Source: Opisthocomus hoazin
Taxonomy: Eukaryota; Chordata; Aves; Opisthocomiformes; Opisthocomidae
Length of the DNA stretch: 64,000 bases
NCBI RefSeq assembly: GCF_030867145.1
Contig: NC_134453.1
Span: forward strand, 1,545,001 to 1,609,000
Direction of reading: 5' to 3'
Shown here: positions 8,914-18,410 of the stretch, in pieces
Layout: each line of letters starts with the position of its first letter
Numbering within the stretch: the stretch's first letter is position 1
Notes under the pieces: model-generated
The model's input: the letters and a program-made list of their open reading frames with translations, nothing else
The model's database searches: none
What the model was told of the DNA's origin: nothing
Program-made: the position numbers and the translations under genes

Positions 8914-11900
8914 CTGTGGCAAAAAACGTACATAACAGCATAAGTATGTTCTGTGTATCCTACCAATTACTAAGCACTACTTTACCAACAGATTTGTTCA
9001 TTAACAGACAGTAATTTTTTTTCCTTATGATTGGTAGTGTTTTTTAAAATCTAATTTTCAAACATAGACCTTAAAGTACACACACGTAGGAATAGTTTTC
9101 TTATTTTAAAGTAGCAAATACCTTGAAGTTATGTTTTATTGCTTTAAAACTGCTTTAGAGTACATGGTATGATGTTACCCATCATATTCCTGAGCAGCTG
9201 AGAATCAGCCAAGTGTATTAACATGCAAAATTGCTATGTCAAGACAAAACTAGTAAATTCATTACACAACATAATTTTGAAGTTAGTAATTTTTTGTATT
9301 ATGTGCTGAAAGCATCTTGTGGAGATCCTTGTCAGTGTTTCCACAGACAGCTCCTGCGCTGTGTAGCACATGCAGTTGGGAGGCAGCAGGTGGCTTCAGT
9401 TCCAAGCAGGAATTAGAAGCCCACTAGATCAGAAGCTAGTGCTAGTGGCCAATACAGCATTAAATCTTTGATTCATTCCTGGTCTGAACAGGGAGACTTG
9501 AGAATGCATAGGAAGGGAAATAATCACTGTGAAAGTATCTGAATAAAAGCAACAAGGTAAATTACAAGCAACTTTAAGGAGATTTTAGTCTAAGGTAAAA
9601 GATGCTTCAGTATGACAATATCCGAGTAAGGGGCCTGTTGTTTCACAAATGCTTAATAACGGGCAGATCTTGCTGAAATGAACAGTCAAATTTGGAAATT
9701 ATTTTTCAGAAGACACAAGTTTGGATTTCTCCCTTAGTGAATTCTGCTGCCTTCAGTTAAGGGGCTTGACAACCTAGCCGGCTGTCCCATTCAAGACAGT
9801 GTTAGATCTCTTTGAAGCAGTCTGTCTAATGAAAGAAAACAAGTAAAACCTGCTCAGAAGACCCCACTTAAATACTCATTTTTACCAGGTGAATAAGACT
9901 TTTATGATCCTAAAAATTCCAAAGCAGTTAACGTTTAAATCTGTATAATAAAGACAGAAATATCTCAGAACTTTCTTATCAGCAAATAGTTTTCTGTATC
10001 TTCCAGCTTACCCGGACACGTTTACCAGAGCCTGATGGTGGTGACATCTGCTTTAGATAGAAACCAATTGATCCTTTCTTGCTGCTAGGAAGATCTTTGA
10101 GGTTGGAGAAGCAGACATTCAAAAGGGTAAGGTGAAATGGTAGATCTACATCTATCATCTTTCGAAACAGTTTCATTAGTATATCGACCAATGGGGGTAT
10201 AATGTTGCTGCCTTCTGAAAGAAAAAAGGTTGAAAAAACCCGATATATAATAAAGAATAACTGGCTGAATAAGATTGATTTAAATAGCAAAGTACAAAGG
10301 CAAGCACTGCGAAAGGCTTCCAAAATAATCTATCCTTATAGTCATTAAGATGTTCATTCTGCCCTGTCAGGTATGTCCTGAACTAACAGACTTTTTTTCA
10401 CCCTTCAGTAAAAATGTCACACCTGTGACATTAGAAAAGAATTACAGAATAGAAGCCAAGCGGAATAGATGTAAAAAATGATCTAATTCTAGCAGAAAGG
10501 GCCTTTATAGGGCCACGTAGGTATGTAACATTACCCCACCATTGGTAATAACACGGTTTATTGGAGTTCGCGTGACTCTATGAGCTGACAGTAATTGTTA
10601 GTCTCCTCTGATGTGGAAGTCCAGTAGCAACTGAGAAGTGAGAAGCTACTCAGACTTTCGATAGCTTCTCTAGGACTGTGAGAAGTAATTCCCTGAAGTC
10701 AGGGAACAGTGATTCTGTGTGCTGACACAGCAGTGATCCAGATTTATTTCCTCACCCCAATCTGAATCAAGTGTCAAATGAATTGCAGTTGCGGGTTGGT
10801 CTCAGAAGGATGAGAGCCATTATGTTACTAATTTTCAGAGGTACATCCATTTTATTACGTAATAAAACTGAGAACATAATTCAAATCCCTAATAGAGAAA
10901 AGCAGATTATTAATCTGGGAAGCAACCCCCAGTCACCCTTTCTCACACCACCAAGAAATTTATTGCCAGGAATGCGGCCAGACTGGGTTAAAACATGGTA
11001 GTAACATAGAAATTATTCCTACAGTGAAGTTCTAGACATTTTTAGTATATCTCATCAAGCTATATCCATTAAAAGTAATGGAAAAGTTTCCAAATATTAA
11101 GTGTAGGGAATATTATCATGACATTAAGTAACAGAATTTTACAGAGAAGTTAGGTGGCAGCAGCACAGAGCTGATACTTTCAAAAATTCTTAGTTTACCT
11201 TTTCCAAATTTCTGGATGAGTTGAGGTGGAACAGGACACTGGCGACTTTCCCGGTTAAACCATTTATCGGTTGGGGAGAACTGGCGAATGGTCAGTCTTA
11301 CTGTGTGTGGTCGTCTTCCATCTTTGTGTATCCTACGGAGCGTGAATGTGCATGCAGCAATAAGCATTACTACAAGCATTTCTCAGAGAGTCTGTGCAAA
11401 CTGTCACAGCACCGAGGTTAGACAGTCAAACTGAGCGTTACAGATCTCTCCCGAATTCAGGCTTTACTCCGCTGATGATACAGGGAATTTTGGGTCCTAG
11501 CTGGTTCCCTTAATTACCCGTAAGTTAGAAGTTCAATACAATTCCAAGAGTCTTCCGCTGAACTGAAGGGGAAAATTAAGTGGGTCGGTCTGCAATACTG
11601 CCACGTTTCAATGTTTAATATATTAAAAGTAATATAGTCTTTGTAGTTACATCCTGTATAATCCTAAGCTTTTAGCTGCTCTTTTTGCCTTTCAAGGAAA
11701 CATCCCCACTTTCGCAGCAAAAGGTTAACTGGCTTTTGGAAGAGTGGTAAGAAACAAAGTATGCAATTGTTTGTTTCCCTCTCCAAAGCCACTGGGGAAG
11801 GTGTTTTCCCTACAAAAAAAAAATTTCTCAGTTCTACAAGTTGTAAACAAGATAGGACACACAGTCTCACTTTTGTGATAACCGAGCAATGTCTGAGATG

Positions 11901-14900
11901 CAGACGAAATACTGCTTGCCCACAATGTTAATATAACTAATATGGATATATCTATCGTGAGACTTACATAGACGTGGGGACAGAAAACCTTAAGACTTCT
12001 AGGTTATGTTAGGGCTTGGAGAGGCATGCAGAGAATACTAAAATACTTAGAGGAAAAAAATAATCAAGAACTAACAGAGGACACAAAGGCTATTCAGGGC
12101 TGATGCAAAGAGGCTTTCAAAAATCAGAAGCTGAAGCATGGCAGAATAGGAAACACAGTTCACTGCTGCTAGAATATTACTCCTTTTCATTACTTTTTAT
12201 TAAGTAAAGAAAATCATAGGAGAGAAAGGGAGGATAGGAAAGTCACAGTAGTCAAGACATGAGTAAATGCATCCTCCTGCTGTGCTGGTGTTTTTCTCAA
12301 GTATCTTGGGCTTGGATACTGCCTGGATTCACAAGGCAGGGGAAGGAGGAAGAAATGAAAATGTTCTTTCAGACTGACAGAAAAATAAGTTGTGGAACAG
12401 CAGACATGCATAAATGGTGATCTCCAAGGGTCTGAAAATAGAAAGTCACTTACGGAAAGAGAAGGAAAACCTAGGATCCTTCACAGAGATGCGTGAAGAT
12501 GCACTAAATACTGTGATGTGCAACCAAAGCAACAGGGATCAGCAAATGGAACATGCAAAGATCTTTATCAGAGAAGCTGCATAGGAGTGGAAGGGCTGGG
12601 GGCAAGCCAAGAGACAGGGCAAGAGGAAAGGGGCAATACAGCAGGACAGTCCATGAATGGAGACAAAGACCAAAGGGGAAGTTGGACATGCAGGTGCTGT
12701 TGCTATAAATGCATTTTGTTGAGAGAACAAGTATAGAGTACGAGACAAACCTAACATATGCTTCAAGTCCCTTCAGGTCACAATTTCAGGCATCAAAAAG
12801 AGCTACTGAGGACAGTCACCTGTCTAAGAGGTTAGGAAGCAGTTCTTCAATTTTCTCTTTAACTTCTGCTTCTGATGAACATTTTTTGAAGGAATCTTCA
12901 TCACTAAAGGACTAAAAAAACCCATTAGTCCTTTCAGTTTTGTAGTTACTTCAAAATTCTGAAGAGGAAGTATCACAATTAAGTGTGTAGAATTAACACC
13001 AAGATATCTTTGACACTCAGAGCTCAGCTGAATTTCAGGAGAATTATACATTAATTGGGTTGTACTAGAGAACACATACAAGAGTGCACTGTTTTGGTTA
13101 GTCCAGCAAAGCTGCATAAAACTAAAAGCCATTTTTCTTGCTCTTTATAAAAAGTATTTCGGTACAATACTTGTACCTGAGGAGGGCCTGACGGAGTCAC
13201 AGGGGAGTCATCTTCTCCGTAGCTGAGTTTTTGGATACGCTGAGCAACAGAAACCCCTAGTTCCTTCTCTAACACAGCAGACGGAAATGCCTGGAGCTCA
13301 CACACGTTCCTAACACCCAGCCTTTCAAGATGTTTGGTTGTTTTGTAGCCAATGCCTAAACAAAATGTGTAGTAAAAATACACAGAAAACTGAATATATA
13401 TACACATATATATGTATATATATATATATAAAAAGTGCCCACCCACATAGTACTAACACTTTCACTACTGCAGTGCAGATGTTTTGGTAACACTTTTGGT
13501 CAGTTTCTCTTGGAGTTTTAGACTCTGCCATTAGAAAAGCCATCCTGGGACACTGCAAAGATCTGCCTGTAAGCCTGCAACAGCGCTTCCTGGCCAACAG
13601 CACAGTGTCAGTGTAGAATAATTAGGAGAAGTATTTCCTCAGAGTATTCTGTCGGGTTCCAGTAGGCTGTTTTAATAACTGTCAGTAGGTTTGCAATCAG
13701 CAAGTTTAGAAAAGTTTATATTTAAAACCTAGTATCAACCACAATGTTTGGACTTCTATAAGATTAAACTGAGAGTTTAGTATTTTTGAAGGTATCTTGT
13801 AGACTGTTGCAACACATTTCTGTCAACCGAAAATTAAGAAAACCAAAGTCCTTTAATTCCTTCTGCTAAACAAAACTCAATTTATGATAAAAAAGCACAC
13901 CCTCAACACATACCTGCACACCCCACTGCCTGCCTGCGAGATCAAGATTTTAAAATTGTCAGCTAGAATTTTTTCAGTAATTTTTCTTATCTTAAGAGTG
14001 TCAGTGTGCTCTCCTTGTCTATGCTCATAGAACCCTGCTTACCAGGCACTTTTTGGATGTGCTCAAGGCTGCGGATGAGATCTTGACTGCTTTCAGGCAG
14101 AAGAACCGTTTGCTGATTTGGCTTAAAGGTCCCAGATACCAGTTTAGAGAGCAGTTTGTTAGAGGCCACTCCCGCACAGCCTGTGAGGCCCAGTCTCGTG
14201 TATACGGCTTCCCTGAACTCTTCTGCAATCTGAGATCCAATAACTAGTCTTACATGCGCTGTGTCATGCAAATTGATAGCTGCAAAGGAAAAAGAAAGCA
14301 GTGTTCAGTATGTAAACGGTCGCCTAGTTAGCTAATTCTTTAGATTTAGGTGTTTCTTACATTGCTTTAGAGCAGTACAAGAAGGTACGGTCTCATGGGT
14401 CAAGTGGTATTGCCACAGCTTCTGTATCCAAGTTTAACCTCGCTGCTACCTCCCAAAAACCCTGGTAAAAGGGAGACTGCTGCTGTCCAAAACCAGGGGC
14501 ATACTGTCCAGGAAGCATAATGTTTAGGGAGTGTTTTAAATATAAAATACAGTATCAGAGAAAAGTGTTAAATATGACAGACTCTTGTACTGATGTAACG
14601 AAAGTAGAGATTCACAAATCTTTACTGGAGGGCTGCCTTGCAGCTAAGCCTTTATTACTCACACGCAAATGCCAAGTGAGGAAAAGGGCTGTGCAGGCAT
14701 TTCCCTCCTCTCCGAGCCATATTCAAAGCCATCGCAATAGCTCAAAGTCCAGAAGAAAACCCAACTGCTCTCCTTCCCAGTGCACAACATGGGCAGCACG
14801 GCATAGCTACTGTGTTCACGTTTGATGATGGATGAAGCAGCTCAGTCAGCTGCTTCGGTCTCAGTAAGTCTATTCCTGACCTAATGGCTACAGCAACGTT

Positions 14901-17626
14901 GTTTTTGTTTTCATTCGTTGAAAAACTCATTCAATTTTGCCAGACATTCAAGCTCAAAGAAAATTCTGTGTCTTAGTACAGTAAAAGTACTCTAAAGAAA
15001 AAAAAATAAAGGACAATGAAAATCTGTTCTCCCAAATCACTGTACATGCTTATCTACCGCTGAGATTTATTTTCAGTACTGTTTAATTAGAACGCTGATT
15101 CACGTTTGCGATACGCGTACTCTTCTAACACAGCAGCCAAGCACGGAGCAACCCAGGCTGCCAGCTGTTCAGCTCTGGACAATACTCAGAAGAAGACAGA
15201 TACTTTGCACGGACCTTCACAAACATTTACCGTAGTTTTCAACGTGGAGAATGTTTCACTCACCTTGGTGCTTGTACACATGGCCAGACACACAGACTCT
15301 GCAGCACCCACTTTGCTGGAGCTGGTTTAGTCTTTTCTCGACCATCTCTGTGATATCCACGAAATTTTCATCAAACCCAAGCCTTTCCACCAGGGGACTG
15401 AATTCCCCCAACAACTCTAGGAGGAAAAAGATACCCAAGGATAATATGCACGCAACTAATACTCTGAGATTTTGACGTTTGCATCAATCCACAGCTGAGT
15501 TCCTATGGACAAGGCACTTATTTAGCAAAGGTGAAGAGGAGGAATATTTCTTCATCCCACCACTACCTCTGTCATCTTTTGCTTTTCTTCTCCCCAAATC
15601 TCTTCTTTCTTTCCTCATTTCTTTTTGAAGTTACAGTTCTTAACCTCTGCAGTACTTCCTCCTAAGGAAATCTGTTTCCCAGCTAGGTGGGCTTTCGCTT
15701 TTGAGTTATTACTATTTCACCTGCTAACAGTGCTGATGATAAAAGCAGTAATCAGTGACAATCAACGAGAGTAACATTTAATTATGAGATACTGCCAATT
15801 CTGTACCTGTAACCTGGTACGACATTTCCCTGTATGGAGTGAGATCTTCTCCATTAACCAGTGTCAGCTGAGGGCACCTCTCCTTAGCATCCTTCACAGA
15901 CATCAGTTTCTTCACTCCCAGTTTCCTGGCTTCATAGTTACAGGTAACTACGAGGTATTTCTGCTGCACACCTGAAAATAAAGGTCAAATGCGTTTTAAA
16001 GTTTAGGTTTCTTGGTACTTGACGGAAAACCACGCTACTTTCGTGCCACTGCAAAGACTGTGGAGCACAAGCTTTCCTCGGAACGCAGCATCGCTGAACC
16101 AACCCAGCAGTCTTGTGCAAGACTATGAGGACAGATCTCTTGATTTTGGTTACTGGATGATAAGAAGACTTTAGAACCTTATAGATATTTTTTCCCACTG
16201 TAATATCACCCGTACTTTTGGGCCTTTTTAGGCAATCTTACCCGTGAAAGCGCTCTTTACGTACCATTTTACGCTGTGCCTTCCCCACGGATCACAGCCA
16301 TGACCGACCGCCGCGCGTTCATTCCTTGCTTCTGGACGGAGCGAGGCACGCTTTGAGCGTGACTCTGCCAGAAGGCCCCTGCTCACCTGGGGAGCTCAGC
16401 CCTCCCTATGCCCACGCAGGATAGAAACTGCTCAGACACGTCGGCGAGTGCCTCTGTGCCAAGAGGAGTTTCTAATCTTGCCGTCGCACGCAGCCTGGGC
16501 TGCCCCTTGCTCGCTCTCGATGCGGTCGCGGCTCCGGCGCGGCGGCCTCCAGCTCACCGCGCAGGCACGTCCCGAGTTTCTCTTGCCTGAACACACATCA
16601 TCCCCGGATTAACAGGAAGGTAACTCATACCTAAAGGCTTGTCTCGTAATTCGGGATTACGGATCGTTTCTACTTGGGCGTAAAAGCAGTCCAAGTCGAT
16701 GTGCACGATCACTCTGCGCGCTGCGCTCCTGGCCGGTACGGGCTTGCTGTGGCCTGCAAGGAGAGTAAATGAGCAGATTAAAAGCTACTACCCGCCCGCC
16801 GTGTGATTTAGCAATGTTTTAAAAAAATTAATCCATACTAATAAACAGATATTACAAGAAGACTATAAAATTTACAAGTTTTTTACTAATTCAACGCTGC
16901 ATTCATTCTAGGATTACTTAGGAGCGGAAGCTACCCGTGGCCACTACAAAAACACACAAAAAAACTCCTACTACCAAAACACGCCCGTTTTTGGGGTCAG
17001 CTCTACCTGTTTTTCACTGAACCCCTTCAGGACGTCGCTCTGCCGATACAAACCATTCCGCAGCGGAACGCTGAGACTTATTTTTAATCTGTTTCTGTAA
17101 AATATTCTGGTTTTAACTCTGCTGCGACAGCTCTGCCGGACACCGGCCGCAGCCAACAGCACCCCCCGCCACCAAACCAACCCGCCCAGTTAAAAGAAAA
17201 TAATAATTAAAAAAGGGCTTTTATTTAAGCTGGGAAAAACAACCAAACAAAACCCGATTAGTCGCCATCGTCCCCATGCCACCCCGCTCCCTCTGCGCTG
17301 TTCCGGGGGCGGTGGGTTTGATGGCGAGGTCTCGAGGGGAGAAGCCAAGTGGGAGCACGGCGTTAATTAATAATTAATTAAGGAGGAACAAGGCGAGGTC
17401 GTGGCTGTCGAGGGGAAGCCCCCCGCCCACCCCTTCCACGGGAGCTTTTCTCCCAGGCCCCCGCCGCGGGCTCCTCTCAGCCGCCATCGCTCCCCGCCCG
17501 GGGCCCGCGCTCACACGGGGCGGGCGGAGCGGCCCCGCCGGCCGGCTGCGGGCGAAGCCAGTCTTCCTCCTCCTCCTCCTCCTCCTTCCCCTCGTCCCCG
17601 CACGGGGCCGGCGGGCCGGGCTCCAT
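8095..17626 (-). CDS. POLI: POLI, DNA polymerase iota (complete, 10 coding exons)
   Basis: Y-family translesion polymerase that inserts opposite damaged bases in the nucleus and is recruited through PCNA and ubiquitin. Exons in transcript order: 17626-17515, 16753-16631, 15971-15807, 15416-15264, 14279-14043, 13355-13177, 12911-12820, 11332-11199, 10214-10012, 8913-8095. All are GT-AG with matching phases, 2217 nt, 738 aa (human 715/740). Catalytic residues D57 and D149-E150 fit human D34 and D126-E127 with a constant +23 offset. Y62 is the steric-gate tyrosine, and Q82 and L85 match the residues that narrow the active site and force Hoogsteen pairing. Helix-hairpin-helix region follows (VPGIGYKT), then the little finger, then two ubiquitin-binding motifs: UBM1 near 519-540 (DQEVFRELPEDIQQEII) and UBM2 at 674-695 (FYELPADVQDELLAEW). 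Oddities are a poly-Glu N-terminus and a C-terminal PCNA-binding-like motif (see findings). The gene is divergent from MBD2. Confidence 0.94.
8914..10011 (-). other. POLI intron 9
   Basis: 1.1 kb AT-rich intron with no recognised repeat or gene. Confidence 0.7.
10012..10214 (-). CDS. POLI: POLI exon 9 (residues 399-466)
   Basis: Acceptor cttttttctttcag-like tract, donor gtaagc. It encodes the end of the little-finger domain (LMKLFRKM, PFHLTLLNVCFSNLK) and then KKGSIGFYL, the position of the human internal PIP box. Confidence 0.93.
10215..11198 (-). other. POLI intron 8
   Basis: About 1 kb. It contains a small 9-bp inverted repeat, gagaagcta / tagcttctc, near 10639-10671 and no other recognised feature. 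Confidence 0.65.
11199..11332 (-). CDS. POLI: POLI exon 8 (residues 354-398)
   Basis: Encodes DGRRPHTVRLTIRQF and ESRQCPVPPQLIQKFGK, little-finger strands. The acceptor (gctccgtag) has a poor polypyrimidine tract, so this exon may be spliced less efficiently. Donor gtaaac. Confidence 0.91.
11333..12819 (-). other. POLI intron 7
   Basis: 1.5 kb intron. An A10 run sits near 11814-11823. No repeat family is recognised, and overlapping open frames in 11664-11925 and 12214-12766 lack any domain. Confidence 0.65.
12820..12911 (-). CDS. POLI: POLI exon 7 (residues 324-354)
   Basis: A 92-nt exon, SFSDEDSFKKCSS then an acidic/basic helix ending ELLPNLLD, linking the thumb region to the little finger. 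Acceptor tttttttag, donor gtgact; ends in phase 2. Confidence 0.92.
13177..13355 (-). CDS. POLI: POLI exon 6 (residues 264-323)
   Basis: Encodes GIGYKTTKHLERLG (helix-hairpin-helix), then LEKELGVSVAQRIQKLSYG, SPVTPSGPPQ. Acceptor attttgtttag, donor gtacaa. The 265-bp intron 6 separates it from exon 7. Confidence 0.93.
13356..14042 (-). other. POLI intron 5 with AT microsatellite
   Basis: 687 bp. An alternating AT tract with CA/GT interruptions lies 40-75 bp upstream of the exon 6 acceptor. Nothing else is recognised. Confidence 0.7.
13394..13431. repeat. AT-rich microsatellite
   Basis: Imperfect (AT)n with cacat and gtat interruptions, 38 bp, in the branch-point zone of POLI intron 5. Confidence 0.9.
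14043..14279 (-). CDS. POLI: POLI exon 5 (residues 185-264)
   Basis: Palm/thumb segment with IGSQIAEEFREAVY, LGLTGCAGVASNKLLSKL, then FKPNQQTVLLPE and HIQKVPG. This is the classical Y-family helix set that positions template and primer. Acceptor tcctttgcag, donor gtaagc. Confidence 0.94.
14280..15263 (-). other. POLI intron 4
   Basis: About 1 kb with no repeat or gene recognised. Confidence 0.65.
15264..15416 (-). CDS. POLI: POLI exon 4 (residues 134-184)
   Basis: Contains ERLGFDENFVDITEM with catalytic D149-E150 (metal ligands), then SGHVYKHQ. The segment QQSGCCRVC is cysteine-rich compared with the human equivalent. Donor gtgagt. Confidence 0.94.
15417..15806 (-). other. POLI intron 3
   Basis: 390-bp intron, pyrimidine-rich on the + strand at 15540-15650. 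No feature is recognised. Confidence 0.65.
15807..15971 (-). CDS. POLI: POLI exon 3 (residues 79-133)
   Basis: Encodes VQQKYLVVTCNYEARKLGVK and NGEDLTPYREMSYQVT, finger-domain strands around the incoming nucleotide. Q82 and L85 fall here. Acceptor tttattttcag, donor gtacag. Confidence 0.94.
15972..16630 (-). other. POLI intron 2
   Basis: 659 bp, the 16260-16600 part CpG-rich on both strands. Two donor-like gtgagc strings on the minus strand are not linked to any open coding segment I could support. Confidence 0.6.
16631..16753 (-). CDS. POLI: POLI exon 2 (residues 38-79)
   Basis: Encodes RRVIVHIDLDCFYAQVE, the Y-family N-terminal catalytic motif with D57 and steric-gate Y62, then NPELRDKPLG. 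Acceptor ctctccttgcag, donor gtatga. It needs one base from the preceding exon, which the proposed exon 1 supplies. Confidence 0.94.
16754..17514 (-). other. POLI intron 1
   Basis: 761 bp, AT-rich at 16800-16920, then entering the CpG island. It contains a near-palindromic ttaattaataattaattaa tract at about 17363-17381. A minus-strand ATG at 17487-17485 lies inside it (see rejected items). Confidence 0.6.
17515..17626 (-). CDS. POLI: POLI exon 1 (residues 1-37, start codon)
   Basis: On the minus strand the ATG at 17626-17624 is in good context (G at -3 and +4). It opens MEPGPPAPCGDEGK, then seven Glu, DWLRPQ and a Pro/Ala stretch. A strong donor, gtgagc, follows one base into codon 38, exactly the phase that exon 2 requires. 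The human long form also begins with an acidic stretch before the catalytic core, and its length makes the total 738 aa against 740. This is an inference from phase, splice site and composition; no homology is visible at residue level. Confidence 0.75.
17564..17587. repeat. (CTC/GAG)n trinucleotide repeat coding poly-Glu
   Basis: ttc(ctc)6ctt on +; on the minus strand it encodes the Glu run of POLI exon 1. Pure triplet units are slippage-prone, so its length may vary between individuals. Confidence 0.85.
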
Positions 17627-18297
17627 GCCGCCGCGGGGCTGACTCCGCCGCGCCGCCCGGCCGCTCCCTCCCAGCCGCCGGCGCCACCGGCCGCGGCCCC
17701 GCCCGCCCCGCGGAGGAGGAGGTGCCCGCCCGCCGCGCAGGTCCTAGCGCCGGCCTGCGAGCCCGCCGAGCCCGGCGCCCCGGGGGAGCCCGCGGGAGGG
17801 CGGCCGGCTCCGAGGAGCGGGGAACCCCCCCGGGGGGAGACGTGGGCTGCGCTGCGGGGTGGCCGGCGGGGAGAGCTGGTCTCGGGGAAGCTCGGCAGCG
17901 AGCGGGGAGGGGTGGGCTCTTCCCTCTCTCCCTCCCTCCCGCGGGATGCCGGCCATGGCAGCCCCCGCCCGCCCCGGCGGCCCCGCCGCGGCCGCTCTGC
18001 CCCGCCTCCGGCGCTGCTCTCTATGGTCGGCGGGGGGTTGGCAGCTCCGGCCCCTCTAGGCCGCCGCCGCCGCCGGTTCCGGGGCTCGGCCGCGGAAGCG
18101 GGCGCCGGCTGAGGGCTCGGGCGGCTGCGCGCGCAGCCCCGCGCTCCTGGCGCCCAGCCCCGCGCCGCGGCCGCCATCGCCAGGGGGGGTCCCGGGCCCC
18201 GGCCGCGTCCGGGAACGACAAAGCTCCCGTCGGGAGAGCCGGGGGCCCGGCGCCCGGCCAGCCCCGGCCCCGCTCGTCCCTCCGCCGCCGCCGGTGC
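17627..18297. other. Region between the POLI and MBD2 start codons
   Basis: Shared promoter and both 5'UTRs. On + there are upstream ATGs at 17625 (opens only five codons), 17945, 17954 and 18023, which could act as uORFs if the MBD2 transcript starts early. The + frame of MBD2 is open throughout but contains no ATG. Confidence 0.7.
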
Positions 18298-18410
18298 ATG
18301 GAGAAGCAGGGCAGGATGGACTGCCCCGCGCTACCCCCGGGCTGGAAGAAGGAAGAGGTGATCCGCAAATCGGGCCTCAGCGCCGGCAAGAGCGATGTCT
18401 ACTACTTCAG
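18298..18410 (+). CDS. MBD2: MBD2 exon 1 (MBD N-terminal half)
   Basis: Starts [18 protein letters not shown]; ends in YYF plus AG before donor gtacga. The first ATG (18298) has T at -3. The second ATG (18316) has A at -3 and G at +4 and equals the start of the mammalian short form MBD2b, so it may be the main start. Upstream the frame stays open back to 17401 without ATG. Confidence 0.92.

Noticed and set aside
17430..17487. Alternative POLI first exon starting MAAERSPRRGPG on the minus strand
   Set aside because: The available donor after GGG leaves phase 0, whereas exon 2 needs one carried base; joining it would hit a stop in exon 2. The exon at 17515-17626 fits instead.
17374..18177. A 267-codon minus frame in the CpG island as a protein
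   Set aside because: Composition-driven (Arg/Pro/Gly/Ala), no domain, and out of frame with POLI exon 1.
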